A program made the translations under genes and the position numbers. The notes beneath the pieces were generated by a model, which was given only the letters and a program-made list of their open reading frames with translations, made no database searches and was not told the origin of the DNA. A stretch of DNA of 64,000 bases from Hyphomonadaceae bacterium (GTDB lineage Bacteria > Pseudomonadota > Alphaproteobacteria > Caulobacterales > Aquidulcibacteraceae). The stretch covers positions 1 through 64,000 of the forward strand of contig JAKFWO010000031.1 in assembly GCA_021731815.1 (NCBI GenBank), read 5' to 3'. This document shows, in pieces, positions 18,054 through 27,031 of the stretch. Each line of letters opens with the position of its first letter. The first letter of the stretch is position 1.

Positions 18054-18686
18054 ATGATCTTGACAACGCTCGGAACACTTATTTCGGGAACGATTTTCCC
18101 GGATGGCGGAGTGCAGGCGTTCGGGCGCGTGCGCGCTTTGGAAGAAGCCGCGTCCGGTGCAGAGCATGGGGCCGCGCAGGCCGCGCATGCGCCGGGCCTG
18201 CCGCAGCTCGATTTCAGCTTCTGGCCGGGCCATATTGTCTGGACCCTGATTGTCTTTGGGGTCCTCTATTGGGTGTTCGAAAAGCACCTGCTTCCGAAGA
18301 TCGAAGCCCCGATCACGGCCCGGCGGGGACGGATCGAAGCCGATCTCTTGGCGGCGGAGAAGCTGAAAAGCGAGATTGATACGGCCCGCGCACGCGCAGA
18401 TTCCGCAATCGCCGAAGCCCGCGCGCGGGGACAAAAAGCGGCGCAAATGGCTCAGGCGGAAATGGCGACCGAGGCCCAAACCCGTCGCGGGCTGGCCGAG
18501 GCGCAATTGGCCGGACGTATTGCGCAAACCGAGGCTGCGATTGCAAAAGCCGAGGCCAATGCACTCGCACAGCTCGAAACATTCGTGCCGGTGCTGGCCG
18601 GCGAGATCGTTCAAAAATGCTCGGGACTGACATTGACCCGCGAAGACATAGCGCGAAGCTTTGCTGCGATGCGGAAAAGCACGTGA
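18054..18686 (+). CDS. atpF': ATP synthase Fo subunit b'
   Basis: 210 residues: a membrane helix around residues 58-78 (FWPGHIVWTLIVFGVLYWVF) followed by a long Ala/Glu/Arg-rich helix that dimerises with subunit b to make the peripheral stalk. The roughly 55-residue N-terminal tail before the helix is longer than in b and is typical of b'. Separate b and b' subunits are characteristic of alphaproteobacteria and photosynthetic bacteria. The gene sits between atpE and atpF, with atpF 25 bases downstream. Confidence 0.9.
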   Translation: MILTTLGTLISGTIFPDGGVQAFGRVRALEEAASGAEHGAAQAAHAPGLPQLDFSFWPGHIVWTLIVFGVLYWVFEKHLLPKIEAPITARRGRIEADLLAAEKLKSEIDTARARADSAIAEARARGQKAAQMAQAEMATEAQTRRGLAEAQLAGRIAQTEAAIAKAEANALAQLETFVPVLAGEIVQKCSGLTLTREDIARSFAAMRKST

Positions 18687-18711
18687 CCGAAGTCAGGGAA
18701 AAGGCTGGAAC

Positions 18712-19257
18712 ATGATAACCCTGATCGCTGCTGGCGCATCCGTTACCATTGATATTCCGGAACTCCTCAATCCCGGCGGGCCGGAATTCTATGTATTGCT
18801 GGCGATGCTGGTCTTCCTCGCGATCGTCTGGCGGGTCGGGGCGTTCGGGCAGATTACCAAAAATCTCGATGCACGTGCCGCGAAAATTCGCAAGGATCTG
18901 GAATCGGCCGCCGAACTGAAGGCAGAAGCTGAAAATCTGTTGGCGACTTTTGCGGATCGCCAGGCCGAAGCGGAAAAAGAAGCCGCCCGGATTCTGGAGG
19001 ATGCCCGGCGTGAGGCAGAGCGAATTCGCTCTGAATCGGCGCGCGCGCTCGAAGCCGAGATCCGTCGCAAGACGGCCCAGGCCGAGCAACGGATTGCCCA
19101 GGCCGAGGCGGCAGCCGAGCGCAATGTGCGCGAACGCGCTGTCGATTTGGCTATCGCGACCGCGCGCACGGCATTTGCGGAGCGCCCTGGAGCTCTGGAC
19201 GGGATGCTCGAACAGGCCATTGAGAAATTTCCGGATCGCTGGCAGCGCCAGGACTGA
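18712..19257 (+). CDS. atpF: ATP synthase Fo subunit b
   Basis: 181 residues. A membrane helix (FYVLLAMLVFLAIVWRVG) near the N terminus is followed by DARAAKIRKDLESAAELKAEAE and a long charged coiled-coil helix. It is the partner of b' in the stator. ATG 18712 follows GGCTGGA. It closes the Fo cluster; the F1 genes are not in the window, as is usual when alphaproteobacteria keep Fo and F1 operons apart. Confidence 0.93.
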   Translation: MITLIAAGASVTIDIPELLNPGGPEFYVLLAMLVFLAIVWRVGAFGQITKNLDARAAKIRKDLESAAELKAEAENLLATFADRQAEAEKEAARILEDARREAERIRSESARALEAEIRRKTAQAEQRIAQAEAAAERNVRERAVDLAIATARTAFAERPGALDGMLEQAIEKFPDRWQRQD

Positions 19258-19644
19258 GCATATCCGGGCCAGGGGGAGCCGGGCCAGAGGGAGCCGGGCC
19301 AGAGGACGGAGATTTTCGCCTTTTGGGTGTTGAGAAATGAGGCAATTGGCGGAGTCAGCTGGCCATCGAATACACAGTCCCTCGGTTGAGCGGTGCATCT
19401 TATGTGCGAAGATTGGGCTCCGGGGGCTTGACGGTGCAGCTTCAGGGGATTTAGAAAACATTTGCGAGTGTTAGAATACCAATTTCCAGAAAAATAATTG
19501 AAACTTGTTGTTCTCGTGTTGTAATTTCATAGATTGACCCTGCATTTATCGATTTTATTTTCTCATTCATTCAGAAATGTTTTGAATCTTCGGAGTTTTA
19601 TTTCCGGCGTGCCTGCAAGGTCGTGCGCCGACACGGAGTTTTGT
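19258..19644. other. Intergenic region between atpF and the Oar-like receptor, with a 15-bp tandem repeat
   Basis: Just after the atpF stop lies a 15-bp tandem repeat (19264-19306). The remainder, especially 19470-19600, is AT-rich and probably carries the promoter of the receptor gene, but I can point to no clear -35/-10 pair. No gene is supported here. Confidence 0.6.
19264..19306. repeat. About 2.9 tandem 15-bp units after the atpF stop
   Basis: Units of CCGGGCCAGAGGGAG at 19264-19278 (one change), 19279-19293 and a 13-base partial copy to 19306. The array starts seven bases after the atpF TGA, in non-coding DNA. Confidence 0.93.
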
Positions 19645-22600
19645 ATGACAATTGTTTCGAACGCTGCGCGCGCGCCTGCGCCGACGCGCTTTCTCGTGTT
19701 GGCATGTGTCATGGGTCTGAGCGCCGGGATCGCCCATGCCCAGGTGGCCATTGAGGTCACTCTGGTCGACGAAGCGGCGCAACGCCCCGCGGGCCCCGGA
19801 ATTGCCGTCGTGCTTGAAAATCCCGCCACGGGGCAAACCCTGATATCGCAGAGCGATTCCCTGGGCCGCGCGCGCTTTGGCGGGCTTGGCACGGGCGGCG
19901 TATGGCGGGTCTCCGTCCGGGAGACGGATCAATATCGGTCAGCGGAAACCGGCGAGATCAGCCTGCGCTCGGTCGTCGATCGCGGAATCAGTCTCAGTCT
20001 CAGCCCCAACACGGATGGAATCGAGGAGATCGAAGTCGTCGGCAGCCGTGCAATATCGCGATTGAATGTCGTCAATGCCGAAGTGTCGGGCACACTCGAC
20101 ATCGCGGAGATCGAACGGATTCCAGTTGAAGCCCGCAGCCTCGAACGGGTATTGTTCCGCTTGCCTGGCGTTACCCAGGCCACCGGGTTTTTTGGCGAAG
20201 CACCGTCGGTTGCCATCAATGGTTCGAACGGATTGTTCACCAATTACACGATTGACGGGCTCGACAATAACGAGAACTTCCTTGGCGGGCAGCGTTTTCC
20301 GGTACCTGTGGGCGCAATTTCGGAAGTCACGGTGCTGGCGGGTTCCTATTCGGTGGAATATGGCCGTACCACCAATGGCATTGTCAATGTAACCACCAAA
20401 TCCGGCACCAATGATTTCCACGGCGAGGCCTATTTCCTCACCCGCCCGGGCGGATTTCTGTCGGCCGAACCCGATATCGGGGCGGCGACGACCTTGTTCG
20501 GGGCACCCATCACCGATAATTTCCGGCGCTTCCAGGGCGGTTTCGGGATTGGTGGCCCGATCGCGCGGGGCCGCACTTTCTTCTTCCTCAATGCCGAATT
20601 CACGCGCGATGGTACGGAAAATGTCCTGTCATCGCCACTTTTGCCGGAAGCTGCCCTGATCGGCGGAAGCAATCGGCAGACATTACTGACGGCGCGGCTC
20701 GATCACAATTGGACGAATCTTCTGCGCTCCTCGCTCCGGATCAATCACGGGCGGGTCAATCTGGAGCGCCAGGGCGGCGGCCTCACCGGGGGGCTGACTT
20801 TCCCCAGTGCCGGTTCGGTTCAGGACCGCATTTCCACCAATGTCGCGCTGACCACGACCTATGCGCGCGGCGCGCTCGATTACACGATTTCATTCAATTA
20901 CAGCCGCTACGACTGGGACTTTGGCGAGCCGCTGGTCCCCGCCGGTCCTCAGGTAGCGGCGTTCGGGCCCAATGGGCTTTCTATTGGAACCATAGGCAGC
21001 CCCGGCTTCATTTTCGACGAAACCGAGAATACCGGCCAGATCCAGCAAAAACTGACACTTCAATCGGGGCGGCACCAGTTCAAACTGGGCTCTGATTTCA
21101 TCAATGCCCGGCTCGGTTTGTTCGGCGGGGGCAATGTCGATGGCAATTTCTCGGTTACTCTGACGCAGGCCCAGATCGATCTTATCCGCGCCTCGGGGGT
21201 CGGTACGGGGTTTGGGGTCGCCGATATTCCGGCCGATGCGCAGCTCAATTCCGCTTTCTTCGAGACCCAGCCCAATTCATTTGGCGAGACGCAGCGGATC
21301 TATTCATTCTATGCCGAGGATCAGTTTCAGGTTTTGCCCGAACTGAGCCTGACCCTTGGGCTGCGCTATGATTTCGACAATCTGACCAATCTGGTCGGCA
21401 ATGGCGATTTCAACAATATCGGGCCACGTCTGGCGGCGAATTGGGTTCCGGCCACCAATGTTTCGGTGCGGGCGGGGATCGGGCTGTTTTACGAGAAAAT
21501 TCCCTATGCCATCATCTCGGACGCCATCCAGCAGAATTCGACCGCGCCGGCCTTTCTGGGCCAATTGCGACAATTGCAGGCGGCGGGCATCATTCCGGGC
21601 GACATCGATCCGGCGCGCCTTGTGACCGATCGCGGCAATATTTCGGTGGATGCGACCTCCCTGTGCAGCGCTGTGTTCCGGTGTCCGGCAATTTCAGAGC
21701 TGGCGGGCTTGCGCAATCAGGTCACGTTCAATGGCGATCGCAGGATTTTCAATCCGTTCGGGCTCGACAATCCCGAAGCCTTGCAGGCCAGTCTCGGTGT
21801 GCAATGGCAGCCCTCGCGGCTGTGGGTTTTAGGAATTGACGGGCAATTCCATCGCAATCGCAATGTGTTGCGGTTGGTCGATCTCAATGCCGCCGCACCC
21901 TTTGTGTTCGAGGGCACGCCGCGCAATGTGGCGGCGGCCAATGCCACCCGCCCGGCGGTCAATCCGGATGGAACGATCCCCACCGGCGGCGCGCGTTCCA
22001 TCATCATCTCCGATACCGGGGGGCGTTCGCGCTATCAGGCCCTGATTTTCAGCGCCCGCAAGGAGAAGGGCGAGGACCGCTACGACGCCAATCTGTTCTA
22101 TACATTGTCGCGGCTGGTGAATGACAGTGATGACATCAATGTCCGGGCCAATGATGCCAATAATTTTGCGGCCGATATCGGACCGTCACTCAATGACCGC
22201 ACCCATGTCATTTCAACGATCTTCAATCTCTATCCGCTGGAAGGGCTGACCTTCACGCTGGCCGGGCTGTTCCAGTCGGGCCAGCCGGTGAATTTCATCC
22301 CGGACGCCAGCCTGACCGGAACCACCGACCTCAATGGCGACGGGCTGTCCTTTGCCGACCAGTTCACGGGCAATCCGGACCGTGCGCCCGGTTTCGCCCG
22401 TAATTCGGGACGTCTGCCCTGGTCAACCAATGTGGATATCGGTTTTGGCTATCGCCTCGGCACGCCGGGGCCCGGCCGGTCGGGCGGGCTGGAAATCCGG
22501 GCAGATTTCTTCAATATTTTCAACGTCAATAATGAAAGTGGCTTCCCGGTAAGCTTTACCGCCTCGAACCAGATCCAGATCGCAGGGCGGCCTTTCACGC

Positions 22601-22656
22601 AACGCAGCGCCGCCCCGCCGCGCACCTTTCAATTGCAGGCGCGCTATTCGTTCTGA
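19645..22656 (+). CDS. Oar-like TonB-dependent outer-membrane receptor
   Basis: 1003 residues. A signal peptide ends near AHA|QVAIEV (about residue 32). Residues ~33-115 form a carboxypeptidase-regulatory-like beta-sandwich. IEEIEVVGS (about residue 126) resembles a TonB box, followed by the plug domain (RIPVEARSLERVLFRLPGV, NYTIDGLDNNENF, EYGRTTNGIVNVTTKSGTN). The rest is a 22-strand-type barrel ending in LQARYSF, with the terminal Phe used for BAM recognition. The layout matches Oar-like receptors that import large substrates or siderophores. ATG 19645 has GGAG upstream. The ligand is unknown. The LdtR-like gene converges on it. Confidence 0.9.
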   Translation: MTIVSNAARAPAPTRFLVLACVMGLSAGIAHAQVAIEVTLVDEAAQRPAGPGIAVVLENPATGQTLISQSDSLGRARFGGLGTGGVWRVSVRETDQYRSAETGEISLRSVVDRGISLSLSPNTDGIEEIEVVGSRAISRLNVVNAEVSGTLDIAEIERIPVEARSLERVLFRLPGVTQATGFFGEAPSVAINGSNGLFTNYTIDGLDNNENFLGGQRFPVPVGAISEVTVLAGSYSVEYGRTTNGIVNVTTKSGTNDFHGEAYFLTRPGGFLSAEPDIGAATTLFGAPITDNFRRFQGGFGIGGPIARGRTFFFLNAEFTRDGTENVLSSPLLPEAALIGGSNRQTLLTARLDHNWTNLLRSSLRINHGRVNLERQGGGLTGGLTFPSAGSVQDRISTNVALTTTYARGALDYTISFNYSRYDWDFGEPLVPAGPQVAAFGPNGLSIGTIGSPGFIFDETENTGQIQQKLTLQSGRHQFKLGSDFINARLGLFGGGNVDGNFSVTLTQAQIDLIRASGVGTGFGVADIPADAQLNSAFFETQPNSFGETQRIYSFYAEDQFQVLPELSLTLGLRYDFDNLTNLVGNGDFNNIGPRLAANWVPATNVSVRAGIGLFYEKIPYAIISDAIQQNSTAPAFLGQLRQLQAAGIIPGDIDPARLVTDRGNISVDATSLCSAVFRCPAISELAGLRNQVTFNGDRRIFNPFGLDNPEALQASLGVQWQPSRLWVLGIDGQFHRNRNVLRLVDLNAAAPFVFEGTPRNVAAANATRPAVNPDGTIPTGGARSIIISDTGGRSRYQALIFSARKEKGEDRYDANLFYTLSRLVNDSDDINVRANDANNFAADIGPSLNDRTHVISTIFNLYPLEGLTFTLAGLFQSGQPVNFIPDASLTGTTDLNGDGLSFADQFTGNPDRAPGFARNSGRLPWSTNVDIGFGYRLGTPGPGRSGGLEIRADFFNIFNVNNESGFPVSFTASNQIQIAGRPFTQRSAAPPRTFQLQARYSF

Positions 22657-22667
22657 GATGACGAGCC

Positions 22668-23165
22668 CTACAGCCGGTAGCGGATCTGGTCCGACCAGAA
22701 GCGCTCAAGGCGGGATGCCACCCGGTTGAGATGGGCGAGGTCCTCGCGCTTCAGCGACGCCGCCGGTTCCAGCGCGGACAAATGCTTTTCGAACAGCGAA
22801 CGCACCTTGGAACGGATGGCGCGGCCAGCCGGCGTGAGCGAGAGACGCGTGGCGCGCTTGTCGGCATCGCTGCGTTCCTGGCGAATATAGCCGCCATCCA
22901 CCAGTTTCTTGACATTATACGACACGTTCGACCCGGAATAGACGCCCTTGGCCTTCAGGGCTGAAGGATTGGCGTCGCCCTCGCCGATGTGAAACAGCAA
23001 TAATGCCTGCACGCCATTGAGATCATTATCGCCATCGCGGTCGAGATCGTCTTTCACAACCTCGAGCAGGCGGCGATGCGCCTGGTCAAGCAAAGCCAGT
23101 GATCGAAGATATTCGTCACGGATGATAGTTGCGGAATCTTCTCCCGCATTGTTCTGGTTATTCAT
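22668..23165 (-). CDS. ldtR: MarR-family regulator of the LdtR type
   Basis: 165 residues from ATG 23165. The winged-helix core has LNGVQALLLFHIG, YSGSNVSYNVKKLVDGGYIRQERSDADKR and a C terminus LERFWSDQIRYRL. This combination closely follows LdtR, a MarR-family regulator of Liberibacter and rhizobia that controls L,D-transpeptidase (cell-wall) and stress genes. No L,D-transpeptidase is in the window. The regulated genes here are unknown. A TTG at 23180 is a weaker alternative start. The upstream region carries an inverted 12-mer that could be an operator. Confidence 0.8.
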   Translation of the reverse strand: MNNQNNAGEDSATIIRDEYLRSLALLDQAHRRLLEVVKDDLDRDGDNDLNGVQALLLFHIGEGDANPSALKAKGVYSGSNVSYNVKKLVDGGYIRQERSDADKRATRLSLTPAGRAIRSKVRSLFEKHLSALEPAASLKREDLAHLNRVASRLERFWSDQIRYRL

Positions 23166-23171
23166 GACACC

Positions 23172-23280
23172 CAACACCAATATGTTTTTGTTGATTGAGT
23201 GTGTTCTACACGGTTTTTACTAAAATTGCGCTAAAATCAATTGTTTATATCAGGTTAACGCAATGCGAATATTGGTGTTG
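23172..23280. promoter_or_regulatory. Inverted 12-mer pair upstream of the ldtR-like gene
   Basis: CAACACCAATAT at 23172-23183 and its reverse complement ATATTGGTGTTG at 23269-23280 flank an AT-rich 85-base segment containing the likely ldtR promoter. The first copy begins just before the start codon. Exact inverted copies spaced like this could be paired operator sites; there is no experimental or family consensus I can cite for it. Confidence 0.45.
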
Positions 23281-23371
23281 ATTGCGCAGGCTTGCGGTTG
23301 GACAGCACGGGTCAAGCCGCAGTTAAAATCTTCACGTTCTTTCAGACACTTGCCGGATAAAAATCAGGTCG

Positions 23372-24094
23372 TCAGGCGGAAACGGCATCCGCGCCCGAAG
23401 GGGCTGCGGCCCGACGTTCGCGCTGAATTCGGCCATAGGCCTCATTGATCGACGCGGATTTCACATGCGCGATGCGCAGAAATTCCGGCGGGGCGCCGCG
23501 TGCGGCAAGGGCGTCCGGATGATTTTCTGCGGCCAGGCGGCGAAAGGCCCGGCGGATTTCGTCATCGCCGGCGTCCGGGAACAGGCCGAGCACCGCATAG
23601 GGGTCCCCGGGATCGGGCCCGAGATGCGAATAACGGATGCGACGAAATTCAGTTTCATTCAGCCCGAACAATTCGGTTACGCGGCGGAGAAAGTGAAGCT
23701 CCGCTTCTGTGACTGCGCCATCGGCACCTGCGATATGAAACAGCCCGTCCAATACATCCTCGAGCAGGCAGGGGCGCGAGCGATAACGCCGGCCAATGCG
23801 CCGGGCATAGGTCTCGAATCCGGCCGTTGACTGGCGTGCGATGTCAAAGACCCGGCGAACATTGCCGGCTTCCTCTGGCGGGGGGATGAAGACCCGGGTG
23901 AAAATCTCGACCTCATCGCGCGTGACAAAGCCATCGGCCTTGGCCATCTTGGCCGACAGGCAGACAATGGCGGCCGTAAAGCCCAGATCATCCGGATCGG
24001 GCTTGCAGCCATTTTCAGGTGGAAGCGGTGTTTCGCTTTCATGGAACTCGAACACGCGACCCGCGGTCGCAATGATTTTTTGCCAGACAGACAT
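23372..24094 (-). CDS. DjlA-like co-chaperone: TerB-like domain plus J domain
   Basis: 240 residues. Residues ~35-160 form a TerB/DjlA-type helical domain (FTAAIVCLSAKMAKADGFVTRDEVE; LFHIAGADGAVTEAELHFLRRV). Residues ~175-225 are a J domain, DPYAVLGLFPDAGDDEIRRAF and AENHPD with the HPD motif that stimulates DnaK. This architecture is that of the alphaproteobacterial DjlA/DjiA proteins; unlike E. coli DjlA no N-terminal membrane helix is visible. ATG 24094 is chosen. A perfect 9-bp inverted repeat lies right before it. Confidence 0.88.
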   Translation of the reverse strand: MSVWQKIIATAGRVFEFHESETPLPPENGCKPDPDDLGFTAAIVCLSAKMAKADGFVTRDEVEIFTRVFIPPPEEAGNVRRVFDIARQSTAGFETYARRIGRRYRSRPCLLEDVLDGLFHIAGADGAVTEAELHFLRRVTELFGLNETEFRRIRYSHLGPDPGDPYAVLGLFPDAGDDEIRRAFRRLAAENHPDALAARGAPPEFLRIAHVKSASINEAYGRIQRERRAAAPSGADAVSA

Positions 24095-24487
24095 ATGGAA
24101 AGCATAAATGCTTTCCTTGGAAAAATCCGCTGAAAATTGCGTCGTCAGGAGAATTTTCGTTACATTGGTGGAATTTCGGTGCAGCTTCACAGAATTGTAA
24201 TTTGTTGGGGAATTCGGCATGGTCAGGACGAGGCATCGAGACAAAGGAGAATCGGGCAACCGATAAGCCCTTGAGGGCCTCTCCTCGGCCGGCTGAGGCG
24301 GGGGCCTGAAACTGGCTGCGCAATGTGGATCAAACAATTCCGGACCATGTACGTCCTGCCTGATCCGGCCAGCATTCCCTCCGCTCCCTGATCTGTGTCT
24401 GCACGGTCACGCGGGTTTCGAATCGGGGAGTTTCGGGTCAACCCAAGGATGCAATTCAAATCACCCGGCAAGGGAAAAGGGGGGGTA
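24095..24487. other. Divergent intergenic region between the djlA-like gene and sspB
   Basis: 393 bases, relatively AT-rich near 24100-24220. It holds the perfect inverted repeat at 24097-24116 and must hold promoters for both genes. Frames crossing it have no recognisable product. I see nothing else. Confidence 0.5.
24097..24116 (-). promoter_or_regulatory. Perfect inverted repeat at the djlA-like translation start
   Basis: GGAAAGCAT (24097-24105), two bases, ATGCTTTCC (24108-24116). In the mRNA this is a 9-bp hairpin ending two bases before the start codon, and its 5' arm contains the only GGAAAG in the region. It could be an operator in DNA or a structure limiting ribosome access in RNA. 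Confidence 0.5.
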
Positions 24488-25060
24488 ATGACAATTGATT
24501 ACAATGCGCTGGTGCAGGAAGCCCTGCGCGAAGTCCCGCGCGCAGCACTCAGGCAAATTGCCGGAAATCCGATCGGGAATGAAGGAATCCACATTTATCT
24601 CGGGTTTCGCACCGATTGGCTTGGCGTGGTGATTTCAGAGGCGCTGAAGGCCCGGTTTCCCGAGGAAATCACAATTGTCCTTCAGCACCGGTTCTGGGAT
24701 CTGGCAGTCATCGGGGAAACTTTCACGGTAACCCTGACCTTTGGCGGAATCGCCGAAAAGCTGGTCGTGCCTTTCGCGGCGCTGACCAGCTATGCGGATC
24801 AGGTCGCCAAATTTTCGCTGGCCTTCACGCCGGTCCTTGCGCCGGCCGCCGATGCTTCGGCATCCGCCATCCGCAGGAAAGCCGCAAAAGGAACCGAGGC
24901 CCATCGCAAGGTGGAAGAAGGCGCGCCTCGCGCGGATGCCGTGAAAAAAACGGCTGCTTCCCTGGGTCAGAAGCATCCCGGGGCCAGTGAGGAACCCGAC
25001 GAAGACAGCGATTCCAGCAGCGATTCCAATATTGTGAGCTTTGACCGCTTTCGAAAATGA
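24488..25060 (+). CDS. sspB: SspB-type ClpXP adaptor (alphaproteobacterial form)
   Basis: 190 residues. The folded core (YNALVQEALREVPRAALRQIA; HIYLGFRTDWLGV; FPEEITIVLQHRFWDLAV; FTVTLTFGGIAEKLVVPFAAL) matches alpha-type SspB, which delivers ssrA-tagged proteins to ClpXP. A ~70-residue acidic and low-complexity linker leads to a C-terminal NIVSFDRFRK, equivalent to the ClpX-binding tail. ATG 24488 follows a run of G residues that serves as ribosome site. It converges on mnmC with only about 20 bases between the stops. Confidence 0.9.
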   Translation: MTIDYNALVQEALREVPRAALRQIAGNPIGNEGIHIYLGFRTDWLGVVISEALKARFPEEITIVLQHRFWDLAVIGETFTVTLTFGGIAEKLVVPFAALTSYADQVAKFSLAFTPVLAPAADASASAIRRKAAKGTEAHRKVEEGAPRADAVKKTAASLGQKHPGASEEPDEDSDSSSDSNIVSFDRFRK

Positions 25061-25081
25061 GTGCTGGATCCCGGAGGGGCG

Positions 25082-27031
25082 CTAATTTGTCCCCGGCGGG
25101 TATTTTCTTCGGGCGCGCGCGGCAAAGCGCAGGGGGGACAGGGCAGCAAGCACCACCGGCTCCAGCGGCGAGGGCTCGCCCAGTAACAGGCTTACTGCCG
25201 CCTCCGCAAGCAGCGGTGCGAGGGTAAAACCACGCGAGCCGAGGCCGGCGATGATTGCTCCGCCGTGATTCTTTTCGGAAAAATTCGTGCCGCTTTCGTC
25301 CAGAAAACCGAAGGCAGGCAATTGATCGGCGAAGGCTGCGCGGATCCCGGCGCGCGCGCCCAGATGTTTCCCGAGCCCGGCGGCCAGTATCGGTGCCACT
25401 TTCATGAGCCCATCCCGGTTGCGGGCGCTGGCCTCGGCGCTCGTTGCGGCGAGATCGCCCGATCCTGCGGGCAGGCGGTCAAAAGTCGCACCAAACATCA
25501 GGGTTCTCGCGTCGAGAGCCACTGCGTATCGCTCTCCTGCCGGGGGGAAGCTGAGCCCCTCGCCCGACCATTCGGCCCAATCGACCTGTCCGGCGATGCG
25601 GTCCACCGGCAAATCATCGGTCAAGGCATGGCCGCGTGCCCCGGGCGCGAGAACGAGCAAGGGCGCGCTTGCGCAGAGCGTTCCATCCGGGGCAAACGCC
25701 CGCCATTCGCCATCCATCCGCATGATGCTCCCGATCGGTCGGGAACGGTGGATTATGGCATTGGCCAGCAAGGCCGGTAACAGGATGGGCGGCCGAACCG
25801 CCCCACATCGGCGATGCAGAATTGCACCATCCCCAAAATTCAGCCATTCGGGTCCCAATGGGGGCGCGGCCGCCAGTTTGGCAAAGCGCAGTGCCTCATC
25901 CGGATGGCCAGGCTGCACGCAGATTCCGGTCTCCTCATAGGCATCCTTGCCGATTTCCAGATAGAGGTCGCGGGCATACAGGAACCCAGCCAGATGCAGG
26001 CGCCGGGCCGGGCTGTCGATAGCATCGAGCCGCGGATGCATCAGGGCGGCCGGGTTGAAGCTCGCGCCGGGTTCGGCAAGGGCATCGAACACCGTCACAT
26101 GAACGCCACGCAGGGCGAACGCAAAGGCCGCGCAGGCACCGGCAATCCCGCCCCCGATCACAATGGCGCGCGCGGGGGGGCTGTCGGGCGCGGGTTCTGT
26201 CGCCTTCCGGGGCGATGAAGGAATGGCGCGGCGCGCCACCAGGCGTTGCTTCTTTGTGGCAAGGCCCTTCGCCCTGAGGGGTTCGAAGCCGGTTTCGGAC
26301 AGTGCGCGCCGGACATGGCCGGCGACGCTGTAGCTCGCCACCCGCGCATCGGCTGCGCACAGCGCGGCGATCATGGAAAGGAGCGCCGGCGACCACATCT
26401 CCGGATTTTTCGAGGGCGAAAAACCGTCGAGAAACACGGCATCGGCGCGAAAACGCGCCTCAGGTGGTTCCGTTTCTCCGGCCGGATCGCTGGCCGGATC
26501 GCTGGCCGCCAGAGTGGCGAGCGCTTCGAGTGCGGGGGCGATCATCAGGCTCAGACACAGGCCCTCCGCGGCATACCACAGGCGCTGGAGCCCATGGCAT
26601 TGTGCGGGCCAGCGTCTCAGGAGCGATTCGGACAATTCTGTTAGTCCAGGCAATTCGCCCAGTTCGGGTTCGGCCGTGTGAATGCGCCGGGCCTCGGCCG
26701 CATTCATGGGAAAGCCTTCGATCGCGAGATAATGCAGGATTGCGCCCGGGGGGCGGTGGCTGCGCCACAGATCGAGGGTGGCGAGAAAATTGATTCCCGC
26801 GCCGAAGCCCAATTCAAGCAGGGTGAAGGACCGACGGCCCGCCCAGGCGTGCGGCAAATCGCATCCGGCGAGAAACACCGCGCGCGCCTGCGCCAGCGCG
26901 CCGGCGCGCGTCGCGTAAATGTCACCGAACAGCGCGCTTTCAGGATTTCCGTCGCGCCAGATGATCTGCGGGTCGGGCGGCGTGCCGGAGCGAGGTGAAA
27001 ATGCGGGGCGATCCTTGCGCCTCACATGCAT
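25082..27031 (-). CDS. mnmC: Bifunctional tRNA mnm5s2U biosynthesis protein MnmC
   Basis: 649 residues. The N-terminal MnmD half (residues ~1-255) is an SAM methyltransferase with LLELGFGAGINFLATL and VFLDGFSPSKNPEMWS; the C-terminal MnmC1 half (from ~275) is an FAD oxidoreductase opening AIVIGGGIAGACAAFAFALRG and ending with IIAGLGSRGFTLAPLLAE. The two steps convert cmnm5s2U to nm5s2U and then mnm5s2U at tRNA position 34. ATG 27031 overlaps the aguB stop by 10 bases, implying coupling. Near residues 175-185 a 12-bp tandem repeat encodes ASDPASDPA. Confidence 0.94.
   Translation of the reverse strand: MHVRRKDRPAFSPRSGTPPDPQIIWRDGNPESALFGDIYATRAGALAQARAVFLAGCDLPHAWAGRRSFTLLELGFGAGINFLATLDLWRSHRPPGAILHYLAIEGFPMNAAEARRIHTAEPELGELPGLTELSESLLRRWPAQCHGLQRLWYAAEGLCLSLMIAPALEALATLAASDPASDPAGETEPPEARFRADAVFLDGFSPSKNPEMWSPALLSMIAALCAADARVASYSVAGHVRRALSETGFEPLRAKGLATKKQRLVARRAIPSSPRKATEPAPDSPPARAIVIGGGIAGACAAFAFALRGVHVTVFDALAEPGASFNPAALMHPRLDAIDSPARRLHLAGFLYARDLYLEIGKDAYEETGICVQPGHPDEALRFAKLAAAPPLGPEWLNFGDGAILHRRCGAVRPPILLPALLANAIIHRSRPIGSIMRMDGEWRAFAPDGTLCASAPLLVLAPGARGHALTDDLPVDRIAGQVDWAEWSGEGLSFPPAGERYAVALDARTLMFGATFDRLPAGSGDLAATSAEASARNRDGLMKVAPILAAGLGKHLGARAGIRAAFADQLPAFGFLDESGTNFSEKNHGGAIIAGLGSRGFTLAPLLAEAAVSLLLGEPSPLEPVVLAALSPLRFAARARRKYPPGTN
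26480..26508. repeat. About 2.4 tandem 12-bp units inside mnmC
   Basis: GGCCGGATCGCT at 26480-26491 and 26492-26503, then a partial copy. On the minus strand it encodes ASDPASDPAGE, a small insertion in the methyltransferase half. Unit length is a multiple of three. Confidence 0.9.
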
